Source: Deinococcus alpinitundrae (GTDB lineage: Bacteria > Deinococcota > Deinococci > Deinococcales > Deinococcaceae). From it: DNA of 64,000 nucleotides. The stretch spans positions 1 to 64,000 of the forward strand of contig NZ_WXZL01000017.1 of assembly GCF_009982895.1 (NCBI RefSeq). Direction: 5' to 3'. The notes beneath the pieces were generated by a model. That model worked only from the letters and a program-made list of their open reading frames with translations. It was not told the DNA's origin and ran no database searches. Positions 17,504-26,524 of this stretch are shown piece by piece; positions within the stretch are counted from its first letter, which is position 1; the number at the start of each line of letters is the position of its first letter. A program made the position numbers and the translations under genes.

Positions 17504-17534
17504 CAGGGGTGGCCTGAACTTCAGGCCACCCCTG
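17504..17534. repeat. Perfect 14-bp stem hairpin
   Basis: CAGGGGTGGCCTGA (17504-17517) and TCAGGCCACCCCTG (17521-17534) are exact inverted copies around a 3-base loop. No T-run follows on either side. It may be a relic of a terminator or IS end after the IS6 remnant. Confidence 0.55.
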
Positions 17535-17699
17535 CTGTTCGTCTGCCAGCCGCAGGATGAACCTGACAGCACCGTTTGAGACACTGGTTACCCCTTTTTC
17601 ATCTCCAGGAGCGGCTCGAAGTGAAGTTGTACTCTACTGAGCGTCATGGCCTTCTTCTCACGGCACGCTTTGAAGCGTGCTGCGCAGAGAAAACGTCAA

Positions 17700-18035
17700 T
17701 CAGTTCGTTGCTTCAACCGTTGGTGGTCGCTCTGCTGTGAAGCCCAACAGCACGCTGGGATCAATCTTCAGCAATCGACAGAAGGCGATGACTTCGAAGT
17801 CGTAGACACTTCGCAGGCCACGTTCGATCTTGCTCAGCGTGGCGGCGGAGAGCTCGAGTCCCGACTGCTGCTCCAGTAGCGCGCTGAGTTCCTCGAGGGA
17901 CCAAGGCGGGGTTTGCGCCAGGCGGGCCGTTCGCAGGCGCGGGCCAATCACATTCAAGCCCTGGCCTTGTCGGCCGAGGGCTTGAGCTTTTCGGCCTGGG
18001 TAGATCCGGTCTGGTTTCTGCGCGCGTCCTGGCAC
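17700..18035 (-). CDS. XRE-family helix-turn-helix regulator
   Basis: A 111-residue protein from GTG 18035. Residues about 30-95 form a lambda-repressor-type HTH (IGPRLRTARLAQTPPWSLEE, then LSAATLSKIERGLRSVYDFE and VIAFCRLLKIDPSVLLG), while the first 25 residues are basic and poorly conserved. It is divergent from the RepA-like gene at 18191. Between them lie two tandem palindromes with the same half-site, the likely operators, so it probably controls itself and the divergent gene, perhaps copy number. A start nearer the HTH is possible. Confidence 0.75.
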   Translation of the reverse strand: MPGRAQKPDRIYPGRKAQALGRQGQGLNVIGPRLRTARLAQTPPWSLEELSALLEQQSGLELSAATLSKIERGLRSVYDFEVIAFCRLLKIDPSVLLGFTAERPPTVEATN

Positions 18036-18069
18036 CCGCCCACGCTAGGGGAGATGGTCCGAATGACAT

Positions 18070-18099
18070 ATTCTACATTAGAATTGTTCTATTTTAGAA
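18070..18099. promoter_or_regulatory. Two tandem TTCTA-N3-TAGAA operators
   Basis: TTCTACATTAGAA (18071-18083) and TTCTATTTTAGAA (18087-18099) are two palindromes with identical half-sites, 16 bases centre to centre, in the AT-rich divergent promoter region of the XRE and RepA-like genes. Binding by the adjacent XRE protein is inferred. Confidence 0.7.
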
Positions 18100-18190
18100 A
18101 ATTAGGATCGAGCAGTTTGTGTGAAGGCGGCGATCGACAGACCAATACCGATTCTTCGACAGGCTAGGGCAGCGTACAGAGGAAGACATC

Positions 18191-18763
18191 ATGGCTAAAC
18201 CACGGCTGAATCCTGAAGCACAACAAGCACTCGACCACCTGCTGGAGGGAGAATTTGATTACTTCGGTCTGATCAGCAGCCAGCGCACGCTCTCCGCTCC
18301 GGTGCTCGGCTGGAGTTACCAGCGGACCCACGGACGCTCGCAGCGCACCGTCAGCTGCCACTCTCTGAAGGTGGTACCCCACGCGGACGACGCAGCGGTC
18401 ATGCGCACCGCCGTTTACCTGTACGCCCAGCGTCCAGTCGAGCAGACGTACGGTTTGCTGGAAGTCTCTGTAGACGCGTTTTTCCAGCAGTTGGCAGTCC
18501 TATTTCCGGCAGTGAAGCTCACAGACGCGCAGCTCATCGAGGCCCTTGGCCGTCTGTTCCACGCATATCTCGAAGTCACCTACGTCATGGGAGAGGACAA
18601 AAGCACGCGGACCACAACCAGCCGCCACTTTAAGCTGTTCAGTACTCTGATGAGCTTCAGGGTTCAGGACTCCAACTCCGATCGCTTTGAGTCGGTCGTC
18701 TTCATGGTGACCATGCCTGCCCTGCAGCTTTATCTCGCAGGCAGCTACGAGCCGTTGTTCTGA
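18191..18763 (+). CDS. RepA-like plasmid replication initiator, probably N-terminal domain only
   Basis: A 190-residue protein from ATG 18191; an AGAGGAAG site lies before the start. The order of segments (a WSYQRTHGRS start, AVMRTAVYLYAQRPVEQTYG, QLIEALGRLFHAYLEVTYVM, then RTTTSRHFKLFSTLMSFRVQ and FESVVFMVTMPALQLYLAGS) resembles the first winged-helix domain of Deinococcus/Thermus-type RepA initiators. It stops at the point where family members continue with YIKPL-like sequence into the second domain. I therefore suspect loss of the C-terminal half. It is divergent from an XRE regulator. The assignment comes from remembered family layout, not a search. Confidence 0.45.
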   Translation: MAKPRLNPEAQQALDHLLEGEFDYFGLISSQRTLSAPVLGWSYQRTHGRSQRTVSCHSLKVVPHADDAAVMRTAVYLYAQRPVEQTYGLLEVSVDAFFQQLAVLFPAVKLTDAQLIEALGRLFHAYLEVTYVMGEDKSTRTTTSRHFKLFSTLMSFRVQDSNSDRFESVVFMVTMPALQLYLAGSYEPLF

Positions 18764-18844
18764 GTGGGAATTTCCCCGGTTCAGGGTGCTCTTCAAGACC
18801 GGGCACCACGAGCACGGAGTGGTGTGCCTTAGCGGACTTGGTCT

Positions 18845-19135
18845 TCAGTTTGACCGGGCTGCAATGGCTGGCAGGGGCCGAAGGTACTCGAAAAGCGACC
18901 CTGGGCGTTTCTGCCGAATCGTCAGCAGCAGGTCTGGCCCCCGCTTCTCGCACCGGAGCAGGTGCTCAATATGGGCGTGCGGCTGTTGACTGGGCAGCAT
19001 CAGCAGGTTGCCCTGGGAGTTGCCGCGGCAGTTGCCGTCGCGGTGGTGCACGATATCTCCGGATGAGAGGGGACGGCCCAGCATCTTGGCAGCCAACTGG
19101 CGGTGCAGCAGCTGGCAAGCTGTGTTCGGGTCGCG
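18845..19135 (-). pseudogene. HNH endonuclease remnant
   Basis: The open stretch encodes QLLHRQLAAKMLGRPLSSGD, then IVHHRDGNCRGNSQGNLLML and PSQQPHAHIEHLLRCEKRGP. This is the HNH core: VHHxDG, then NSxxNLxxLPSQxxHAxxE, with His, Asn and His positions present. It has no start codon and is interrupted upstream by a TAG. The N-terminal part is not in the same frame. Such HNH proteins are common homing or phage-defence nucleases. Probably dead. Confidence 0.7.
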
Positions 19136-19671
19136 CTATCGGGGGAGTCAAAAACCGAACTTCAGGAGGGCTGTGTTGCCGCAGCGGTCAACGTTCAGCG
19201 AGGTGCGGCCTGGTACGCAGGAATCACACCGGAAGTGTGTGTTTAGCCCAGATGTCTCCAAAGTTTCTGGGACGCATACGTCACGCAGGATGTCAGCGAC
19301 CAGATGCGCGGGAGCTGTCGTGAGCGCCAGCCGTCGTCCGTACCTAGAAGTCATCCAGAAAATCAGGACAGGGTGACATCGATGCTGTATCAGAGGGGGT
19401 TATCGACAAATCGTTTAACCCAAAGACTACCAAGGGTTCAACCTCCGCCCAGCGCGGCTTGAAGGAAAGTCAAGGGAATTTCTGGATGATCTCTAGCCTC
19501 AGCCGCTGATCACAAACCTGAGCCCGTACAGGAGATCATGATCCGGGTTCGGTCCCGATGCTGACACTTTTCAGAGGAACCGCCTAGCCTTCAATGAAAA
19601 AAATCATATCGATTATCTCGGCCTTTGAATATTGACGACCGGTGTATTTACCAGTCAAGAAGTCGAGAGTG
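19136..19671. other. 536-base stretch without a supported gene
   Basis: Frames at 19148-19354 minus (with a CDSCVPGRTSLNVDRCG stretch that could be the zinc-finger-like N-terminus of the HNH remnant) and 19008-19376 plus have no good starts. From 19580 the DNA becomes AT-rich (19594-19650) before the SDR fragment begins. Confidence 0.35.
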
Positions 19672-20220
19672 TAGATTAGCCAGGACGCTGTCGAGAAAAC
19701 CGTAAATACGCTCGGTGGCCTGAACGTGCTGGTGAACAATGCCGCCGAGCAGCATCCGCAGGACAGGATCACAGATATCGGGTCCGAGCAACTGGAGAAA
19801 ACCTTTCGCACGAACATTTTCGGGATGTTCTACCTGACGCAGGCCGCCATGCCCCATCTGAAAAAAGGTGACTGTATCGTGAACACCACCAGCATCACGG
19901 CGTACAAGGGCAGCCCGCAACTGCTGGACTACTCCTCTACCAAGGGAGCCATCGTGAGCTTCACTCGCAGCCTTTCGCAGAATCTGGCCGAGCAGGGCAT
20001 CCGCGTGAATGCCGTCGCGCCGGGACCGATCTGGACCCCCCTGATTCCGAGCACGTTCGACCAGCAGCGCGTGAGCGAACATGGTCAGGACACGCCATTG
20101 GGTCGTCTGGGTCATCCTGCCGAGGTCGCGCCCTCCTTCGTGTTTCTGGCTTCAGAGGACAGCAGCTATATCAGTGGGCAGGTGTTACACCCCAACGGTG
20201 GCGACATTGTCAATGGCTGA
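19672..20220 (+). pseudogene. SDR oxidoreductase, 5'-truncated (general-stress/YghA-like)
   Basis: The open stretch begins about 19672 with AVEKTVNTLGGLNVLVNNAA and runs to a TGA at 20218-20220. It carries the NNAA motif, an LEKTFRTNIFGMFYLTQAAM segment, the catalytic Ser (TTSITAYKG), the YxxxK (DYSSTKGAIVSFTRSLSQNL), and the end SYISGQVLHPNGGDIVNG. This is close to the Bacillus YdaD / E. coli YghA group of classical SDRs. The first 90-100 residues, including the GxxxGxG cofactor loop, are gone. A downstream ATG/TTG at 19726 could allow a product, but it could not bind NAD(P). Confidence 0.85.
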
Positions 20221-20556
20221 TGCTGGGTGGGATCTCAGCACGGCTCTCCCTCCCACTCGCGCCTGATCCGCAGCGGCAGTCTCTCGCTTGCCTGAAGGAC
20301 TATCGGCACAACATGGCTGCTGCCCCCGTATTCTCCTCCGAAGACTTGAAGTAACAGTCAAGTTCACCTTTCACAAGATGAACGCTCTTTCAAAAGGGCA
20401 GCAGTGCTGTAAGCCCGAGGCGCCAGATCAGCAGAGTTGACGTGGTCAGGTGGAGGGCCAGACCGATGACCGACTGGCCTTCCTTGCCCGCCGCACTGGC
20501 ATGGTACGCGCGGGCCACGACGTTCGACACGTCCACCGCCAGGAACACGGGCGGGG
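20221..20556. other. 336-base stretch without a supported gene
   Basis: Only short frames. The one on the minus strand (20390-20581) is simply the out-of-frame continuation below the thyX fragment. No motifs recognised. Confidence 0.35.
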
Positions 20557-20655
20557 TCATGCTGTGTGCAGCGCCCGCCACGCCGCGAAGGTCACGGGGA
20601 AGAGTGGCTCGGCGATGGCCCCCATGGCACGTGCGAAGAGCGGCGTCTCAGGCGG
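20557..20655 (-). pseudogene. thyX 3' fragment
   Basis: The minus strand ends with TPLFARAMGAIAEPLFPVTF and AAWRALHTA then TGA (20557-20559). This matches the last residues of the intact ThyX at 46742-47467 (RLFARAMGELAQPLFPVTFA). Nothing upstream matches the rest of the enzyme. It shows that a second, slightly diverged thyX copy once existed here, perhaps on a plasmid or phage. Confidence 0.75.
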
Positions 20656-20798
20656 GGTCAGAACACCCGGTGCCGAACTCAGGCCGCCAATGGGTTGTCC
20701 CGGACGGGACAACTTTTCAGTGGAGCCTGGAGGTCAGGGTGCATGACGCCCTGACAGCAGATCACGTCTTTTGAGGGCCCGCGCGTTTCTGCTCGAGA

Positions 20799-20831
20799 CT
20801 TGATCCGTTCGGTCAAGCGAAGCGGATCAAG
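20799..20831. repeat. Hairpin with 9-bp stem
   Basis: CTTGATCCG (20799-20807) pairs with CGGATCAAG (20823-20831). A short A/G-rich stretch follows and no T-run. It lies in a gene-free stretch (20656-20958) that shows nothing else. Confidence 0.45.
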
Positions 20832-20958
20832 ACAAGGAAGAAGGCGACCCGAAGGCCGCCTGATTTCCTAAATATACCGGAGTATTCACGGGTTGTCAAA
20901 TTCATGCACCGGGTTCAAAAAATGGCTGCTTTGAACAGCGCTCGGGTTCGAACTCCCC

Positions 20959-21030
20959 CTACTTGCAGGCGATGCCGTCTCCATCACCGTCGAGCTTGCT
21001 ACGGTAGCCCGGCCGACTGCGCTGAACAGT
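20959..21030 (-). pseudogene. Excalibur calcium-binding domain, C-terminal fragment
   Basis: The minus strand encodes PGYRSKLDGDGDGIACK before the stop at 20959. This is the tail of the excalibur domain (GYxxxLDxDGDGIAC), an EF-hand-like loop normally attached to secreted nucleases or cell-wall proteins. The Asp ligands are intact, but the sequence upstream is not homologous and no start is evident. Confidence 0.6.
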
Positions 21031-21485
21031 TTTCCAGGCTCGGGATTGATCGACCCGCCCCGGAAGCGCGGCCAGTGCTGAAACGGGCCGCCGCCCTCGG
21101 GCAGCGTCAGCCTGTAGCGTTGCTGGCAAGGCGTTGGCTTCTAGGAAATTTATAAGCTGCAGGCGGTTGGACTGCCTGCACCACCCAGTTCCAGGGAGTG
21201 AAGGCTTCGTTGCTACCGAGAAACACGATGGTTCCCCTGACACAAAGGCATCGCCTCTACATCGAGTTTGGCAACCACTTTACGCAACGGCGCGACCTGC
21301 ACTGAGACACTGGTGGGAACGTTGCATAAACAAGCGTTTGCTCACCAACCGGAAGCCGAAAGTCGCTTCTCTCTGAAACACAACCGGCAAACAGTCTTAC
21401 GGCGGTTCGAGAGGGCAAATTTCTTAAGAATCTGAACTGTGAGCTGAGTTCGACGGGATGTTGGGCACGCGTCAGACTGTTTGAC
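21031..21485. other. 455-base spacer before selO
   Basis: Short frames on both strands, none with start signals. The last 20 bases hold TTGACATG just before the selO start. No repeat or family recognised. Confidence 0.4.
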
Positions 21486-22991
21486 ATGTCTGCCTCCACG
21501 TTTCGATTTGACAACACGTATGCGCGGGACCTCCAGGGCTTTTACGCGCCTTGGGAGCCGGCTTCCGTTCCTTCACCGAGCTTGCTGTTCTTCAATCAGG
21601 AACTGGCCCTCGAACTGGGGCTGGATTCCGAAGTGCTGGACGGGCCTGAGGGTGCCGCGATCTTTGCCGGCAACCAGGTTCCTGAGGGGGCTGAACCGCT
21701 CGCACAGGCCTATGCGGGCCACCAGTTCGGCGGGTTCTCACCTCAATTGGGCGATGGGCGCGCCCTGCTGTTGGGTGAGGTCATCGATCGGCTCGGACAA
21801 CACCGCGACCTCATGCTCAAGGGCTCAGGCCGCACCCCCTTCTCGAGAGGAGGCGACGGCAAGGCGACCGTTGGCCCCATGTTGCGTGAGGTTCTGATTG
21901 GCGAAGCCATGCATGCGCTCGGGATTCCAACCACGCGTGCCCTCGCCGTGGCGGGCACGGGCGAGCCCGTATACCGCCAGCAGCCGCTGCCCGGTGCCGT
22001 GCTGACCCGCGTGGCGGCGAGCCATCTGCGTGTGGGTACCTTTGAGTTCTTCGCCGCTCGCAAAGACACGAACCGGGTCCGACAACTCGCCGACTACGCT
22101 CTTGCCCGGCATGACCCAGACCTCGTCGAGACAACGGACCAGTACCTGACCCTGCTCCGACACGTGGCTCAGCGGCAAGCGGCTCTCATTGCACAATGGA
22201 TGAATGTGGGATTCATTCATGGCGTGATGAACACCGACAATATGACGATTTCTGGTGAGACGATCGACTACGGCCCATGTGCCTTCATGGAGGCGTACGA
22301 CCCTGAGGCGGTGTTCAGTTCGATTGACCATGGTGGGCGCTACGCCTACGGCAACCAGCCGCTGATTGCGCGTTGGAACATTGCACGTCTGGCTGAAACC
22401 TTACTGCCCCTCATCGCCAAAGGTGAGAGCGAGTACGCCGTAGCGAAAGCGGTTGACCAAGCGACAGAGGTGATTGACGCCTTCCCCGAGTGGTATGCCG
22501 CCGCACTTTTAAGAGGGCAGAAAGAGAAGCTGGGCCTGCAAAGTGGTGACGATAAGCTGGACCGGGCGCTCGCGGCGGACTGGTTGACGCTCTTACACGA
22601 ACACGCAGTGGACTTCACCCTGGGCTGGCGCCGGCTTGCCGATGCAGCGGGCGGCGACGAGATGCCGCTACGCTCCCTTTTTCCTCACCTGCAGGCACCC
22701 GACGCCTGGCTCGCCCGCTGGCGATCGCGTGTCGAGAGCGAACGCGGGCATGCCCTGGGAGAGAGTGAATGGGCCGAGCGCATGCGCCGCGTCAACCCGG
22801 CGGTCATCCCACGCAACCACCGCGTTGAGGAAGCATTGTCAGCGGCTTCTGAAAGAGAAGATCTTGCTCCCTTCAGGCGCCTGCTGAATGCGATTCGGCG
22901 GCCTTACGACGAGACGCAGGATCAGGCCGAATACACCGAACCGGCCGGCGCGGAGGTAACGGCCTGCTACCGCACGTTCTGCGGCACCTGA
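21486..22991 (+). CDS. selO: Protein adenylyltransferase SelO (YdiU family)
   Basis: A 501-residue protein starting at ATG 21486. SelO is a pseudokinase-fold enzyme that transfers AMP from ATP to Ser, Thr or Tyr of target proteins and is linked to oxidative stress. Landmarks are the start FRFDNTYARDLQGFY, YAGHQFGGFSPQLGDGRAL (about 76-94), the nucleotide-binding LKGSGRTPFSRGGDG (111-125), HGVMNTDN (245-252) and the metal-binding IDYGP (260-264), ending in YRTFCGT. All key residues are present and the length is normal. It stands alone between remnants, the only intact conserved gene between 19 and 25 kb. No clear RBS was found upstream. Confidence 0.95.
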   Translation: MSASTFRFDNTYARDLQGFYAPWEPASVPSPSLLFFNQELALELGLDSEVLDGPEGAAIFAGNQVPEGAEPLAQAYAGHQFGGFSPQLGDGRALLLGEVIDRLGQHRDLMLKGSGRTPFSRGGDGKATVGPMLREVLIGEAMHALGIPTTRALAVAGTGEPVYRQQPLPGAVLTRVAASHLRVGTFEFFAARKDTNRVRQLADYALARHDPDLVETTDQYLTLLRHVAQRQAALIAQWMNVGFIHGVMNTDNMTISGETIDYGPCAFMEAYDPEAVFSSIDHGGRYAYGNQPLIARWNIARLAETLLPLIAKGESEYAVAKAVDQATEVIDAFPEWYAAALLRGQKEKLGLQSGDDKLDRALAADWLTLLHEHAVDFTLGWRRLADAAGGDEMPLRSLFPHLQAPDAWLARWRSRVESERGHALGESEWAERMRRVNPAVIPRNHRVEEALSAASEREDLAPFRRLLNAIRRPYDETQDQAEYTEPAGAEVTACYRTFCGT

Positions 22992-23095
22992 CGGTGAGAG
23001 CAGCGTAGGTTACTGATGTGTCAGGTTTGGGGCTCAGACCTGGCCCACGTGGTATCGATCTACCGTGAAAACAACCCTAGAGGCTGGGTAGAACG

Positions 23096-23900
23096 CTATT
23101 CAAGAAAGGGTCTGTTTTTTGCCAGCATCAGAACACAGGCAGACAGGAAGTGAGGGTCGAAGAGAGGCATTCCGAATCTCGCCCTAGGCGACGGAAGCGC
23201 GGTAACCAGGACACGGAGCGCTCCACAACCCAGCGCCGAGGGAGCAGGACGAACCCACGTGAAGCGTCCGGACGCTTCACGGCAATCAGATCGACATTGC
23301 TCTTTCTGGCGGCGTTCAGGGTCTCTTGCCCCGTGTCGCCCTGATCGACGAAAGCCACTCCCAACATGCCGCCGGTCAGTTCCTGAGCCTCTCGACACAG
23401 GACTTCTCCCTGCACTCAGTCCTGTTCGTTGGCAGGCGAGGTCATCAGGGTGATGAGATGGCCAAGGTGCCAACCATCAGATGGACTTTGGTGCCTTTAC
23501 GCCGCTTGACCCCGTCGTACCTAGCGCAGTGACCACGCTCGGGGGGTGCTTTGGAGGGTCCGGCTATCCACGATGATCGCGGAGGGTTCCCCTCCACGTT
23601 GCTGCTGAATGCGGCTGGACAGTCGCAATTCGTGAACAGCGTTCTCGAAACAGTGGGCGGCAAACCAGCCCTATGCCTGAGATCCTACGATCTCAGGCGG
23701 GGAAAGTTGTTCGGCAGGTACGCCCACTATGCTCCCGTTCGACGCATCCACAGCAGCACGTTGAGCACGTCGCGTAGGGGATATCTGCGCTGAGGCGCGT
23801 TTTCAGGGCTCAGCGCCAGGTACGGCAGCAGGAACTGGTACGTCTCGTCGTCCACGTCACCCGGGTACCCTTGCTGCGCCATCCCAGCTCCGAAGGAGGC
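23096..23900 (-). pseudogene. IS5-family transposase remnant with several frameshifts
   Basis: In order on the minus strand are: a start at 23882 ([20 protein letters not shown], then [20 protein letters not shown]); a middle in another frame (RTLQ-type [12 protein letters not shown], then [20 protein letters not shown]); and an end in a third frame ([40 protein letters not shown]). These are the N-terminus, first catalytic Asp region, second Asp and Glu region of an IS5-type DDE transposase. About 800 bp fits that group. At least two frameshifts make it inactive. It inserted into the 3' part of the DUF1641 gene. Confidence 0.8.
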
Positions 23901-23921
23901 TCCTGCACAGCCTAGATTAAC

Positions 23922-24401
23922 CTCCGGGGTTGTCCCGTGCTCCTGACGCTCCCGTAACCCGCGCCCGAGCCCGCGCAGCGTGCCGATCAGGGCACTGAGC
24001 GCCAGATTCACGTCGTCGTCTCGGAGCAGACCAAGCAGTTCCAGGGTGCTGACTCGTTCTTTCTCCCGCACCCGGCGCGCCCCCTCCTGGACGCCGTCAC
24101 TCACCGCTCCGAGGACTGTCTGCAAAGCGACAGGCTCGACACCACCAAACGCCCGCAGCAGTTCCAGCAAGCTGCGGATGCTGCGCACCGCCCCGGGTTC
24201 GTTCAGGGCCGTCAACGCGTGCCCGGTCAGGGCGCTGCCGCCGCGCACGACGTTGGTGAGCCCTTCGGTGAGGCGGTGCTCGCGCAGCACTTCTAACAGT
24301 TCCAACGCTTCAAGCAGGGCGTCGACGTGCCGAGCCGTTGCTTCTTCCAGGCGCTCGGCGGCGGTCGGGAGCCTGGGCTCATAGGTCAGCGATTTGACCA
24401 T
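23922..24401 (-). pseudogene. DUF1641 protein, 3' end lost to an IS5-family insertion
   Basis: From 24401 the product has the helical repeats of the DUF1641 family: [80 protein letters not shown]. About 152 residues are recognisable, then the frame reads into transposase sequence and stops at 23727. DUF1641 genes commonly follow formate dehydrogenase alpha-subunit genes (as Bacillus yrhD follows yrhE). The fragment directly upstream (24470-24652) is consistent with that. A shortened protein could still be made. Confidence 0.7.
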
Positions 24402-24469
24402 GGCACTCCTCTCAATCTATCAAGCTCGGGTCGGCGCAGCGTTGGCAAGCGCTCACCGCTGCTGTGGGA

Positions 24470-24652
24470 TCAGTCGGCACCAGCGTTCTCCATCATCTCA
24501 TCGGCAATCTGCGGCAAGTCCGGCAGGTCGCCTGGAAAGGTGTAGTCCGCGCGCCGCCACTTGCGCTCGACCTCCACACCGCGCTGGGGGGTCGGGTGAC
24601 CGTACCGGTGGTTGGTGCGCGGCAGGGGCGTCGTTCCGCCGAGACTCAGCAA
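24470..24652 (-). pseudogene. Probable formate dehydrogenase alpha-subunit C-terminal fragment
   Basis: The minus strand carries [20 protein letters not shown] then [20 protein letters not shown] and ends with [10 protein letters not shown]. The LPxTNHRY...P..GVEVERKW pattern resembles the C-terminus of molybdopterin formate dehydrogenases that pair with DUF1641 proteins. The DUF1641 gene starts 68 bases downstream on the same strand, which supports the call. No start and no other domain remain; the 5' part is replaced by a GAF-GGDEF fragment on the opposite strand. Confidence 0.45.
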
Positions 24653-24654
24653 CT

Positions 24655-25441
24655 TCCCAGTTGCGCCGACTACCTCAACCTGCTGTTCACCAACGCTTTA
24701 CGTGCCTGCGCTTCCCTTCCCATCATTGATGGTATTGAGATCATCCTCGGGACCATGGCGATGTACGCCAGAATTCCAGGCCCGTTTCCAGAGAAGTTGC
24801 TGCAGGATCTGAAAAAAGCCAGTTACCTCGCCGCTGTAGCGATTGAGCATCATTTGCTCTCTCAGCACATGGTGTCCCAGTCCAAACACGATGCACTGAC
24901 TGGGTTGGGCAATCGGGTGCTCTTCAGGGAGCAACTTCAGGAAGTCGTTCAAGCGGCGCTGATGACTGAAAGTCCGATGGCCCTCCTGTTTATCGATGTC
25001 AATGACTTCAAGAGCGTCAACGACTCGCTGGGTCATCTGGCGGGTGATCAGGTGCTTTCTAGTCTGGCTCAACGCCTTCTGGGGTGGCTGCAAGAGGGTG
25101 AACTTCTGGGCGCGAACGACCTGGGCGAGCAGGCACGGGCGCTGTGTGCGTTTCTCCCTGAAGCTGAGCGGGCCGTGATCGACGCCAGAGGTGCTGCCGG
25201 GTATGCTGTCCTGCTGGAGGGCTACTGGATGACGGCCCGCGCGGGCGAAGCGTTTACACGGCAAGCCGCGTTAATTGCCTACCGGGATGCGCCTCTGGGC
25301 GTCGGCGTGCAGCTCGATCACGTCATGATCCACGCTGGTCACCACGCCGCACTCGCGGTACGTGGTGACGACGCTAAAGATCTTGGTGACGTCACGGCTG
25401 GCGGTCTTGCTGGTAAAAAGTATCCACAGTCACTCAATTGA
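24655..25441 (+). pseudogene. GAF-GGDEF signalling protein, truncated on both sides and fused to unrelated sequence
   Basis: The recognisable part spans about 24655-25085: the end of a GAF domain ([20 protein letters not shown], then PFPEKLLQDLKKASYLAAVA) and the first half of a GGDEF domain (SKHDALTGLGNRVLFREQLQ, FIDVNDFKSVNDSLGHLAGD). It stops before the GGEEF active site. The open frame continues 118 codons with unrelated sequence. The frame is open back to 24464, but that part is antisense to the formate dehydrogenase fragment. On the minus strand, 25263-25420 can also be read as FTSKTASRDVTKIFSVVTTY-like protein, so which strand carries the real fragment there is unclear. Confidence 0.7.
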
Positions 25442-25534
25442 AGATTTGATAACTACCCTTATCAAATCTTGGAATAGCGAAATCCAATCGTTCCATACCC
25501 GGCTCCCGCTTCCTCGTAGGCGTACCATCAGGAC
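25086..25534. other. 449 bases of unassigned sequence before the SDR gene
   Basis: This covers the unrelated tail of the chimeric frame (to 25441) and a 93-base spacer. Both strands contain protein-like stretches between 25100 and 25420, but I recognise neither. Confidence 0.3.
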
Positions 25535-26524
25535 ATGGACATCCTGTTTATCGGTGGCTCCGGCATCATCAGCTCGGCTTGCTCACGTGTGGCTGTGGAA
25601 GCTGGACATCAACTCTTTCTGCTCAACCGGGGACAGACGACCTCACGGCCCGTCCCGAATGGCGCGACCCCGCTGCACGGCGACATCCGCGATCCGGCGT
25701 CCGCTGCCGCCGCGCTGGGCAGCCGCCGATTTGACGCCGTGGTGAACTGGGTCGCCTTCACGCCGGAACACATCGAAACCGATCTGGCCTTGTTCAGAGA
25801 CCGAACCGACCAGTACATCTTTATCAGCTCAGCCTCAGCCTACCAGACACCGCCAGAGCGTTTACCGGTTCTCGAATCGACGCCGCTGCGCAATCCCTAC
25901 TGGCGCTACTCCAGAGACAAGATTGCCTGCGAGGAACGCTTGACGCGGGCCTACCGCGAGGACGGCTTTCCCACCACCATCGTGCGGCCCTCGCACACCT
26001 ACGACCAGACCCTCTTGCCGATGGACGGCGGCTACACCGTGGTCGACCGGATGCGCCGGGGCCAGCCGGTCATCGTTCACGGCGACGGCACCTCGCTGTG
26101 GACCCTGACCCACCATCAGGATTTCGCCGCCGCCTTCACCGGGCTGCTGGGCAATCCACAGGCCGTGGGCGATGTGTTTCACATCACCTCGGACGAGTGG
26201 CTGAGCTGGAATCAGATTTTCGAGACGGTGGCGCGCGCGGCGGGCACGCAGGCCGAACTGGTCCATGTGCCGTCCGAGGTGATCGCCGCTTTCGACGCCG
26301 ACCGGGGCGCGGGACTGCTGGGTGACAAGGCCCACAGCATGGTGTTCGACAACACCAAGATCAAGCGGGCCGTGCCGGGCTTCGAGGCCAAGATTCCCTT
26401 CGCACGCGGCGCACAGGAGATCATGGCCTGGTACGACGCCGATCCGGCTCGGCAGGTCGTCGATCAGCAACTCAACCACTTGATGGACACCATCATCGCA
26501 GCCCAGCAAGGCGTCCGGCCTTGA
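25535..26524 (+). CDS. Atypical SDR / NAD-dependent epimerase-like protein
   Basis: A 329-residue protein starting at ATG 25535. The N-terminus MDILFIGGSGIISSACSRVA is a Rossmann GGxGxI motif. FISSASAYQTPPER and the YSRDKIACEE region place the catalytic Ser, Tyr and Lys equivalents, and VRPSHTYDQT is typical of extended SDRs resembling isoflavone reductase or mRNA-binding CSP41-like proteins. It is soluble. Its TGA overlaps the TTG start of the next gene, so the two are translationally coupled. The substrate is not evident, probably a sugar or a small metabolite handled with its hydrolase partner. Confidence 0.85.
   Translation: MDILFIGGSGIISSACSRVAVEAGHQLFLLNRGQTTSRPVPNGATPLHGDIRDPASAAAALGSRRFDAVVNWVAFTPEHIETDLALFRDRTDQYIFISSASAYQTPPERLPVLESTPLRNPYWRYSRDKIACEERLTRAYREDGFPTTIVRPSHTYDQTLLPMDGGYTVVDRMRRGQPVIVHGDGTSLWTLTHHQDFAAAFTGLLGNPQAVGDVFHITSDEWLSWNQIFETVARAAGTQAELVHVPSEVIAAFDADRGAGLLGDKAHSMVFDNTKIKRAVPGFEAKIPFARGAQEIMAWYDADPARQVVDQQLNHLMDTIIAAQQGVRP

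Noticed and set aside
20799..20831. Hairpin considered as an intrinsic terminator
   Set aside because: No T-run follows on either strand and no gene ends nearby; listed only as an inverted repeat.
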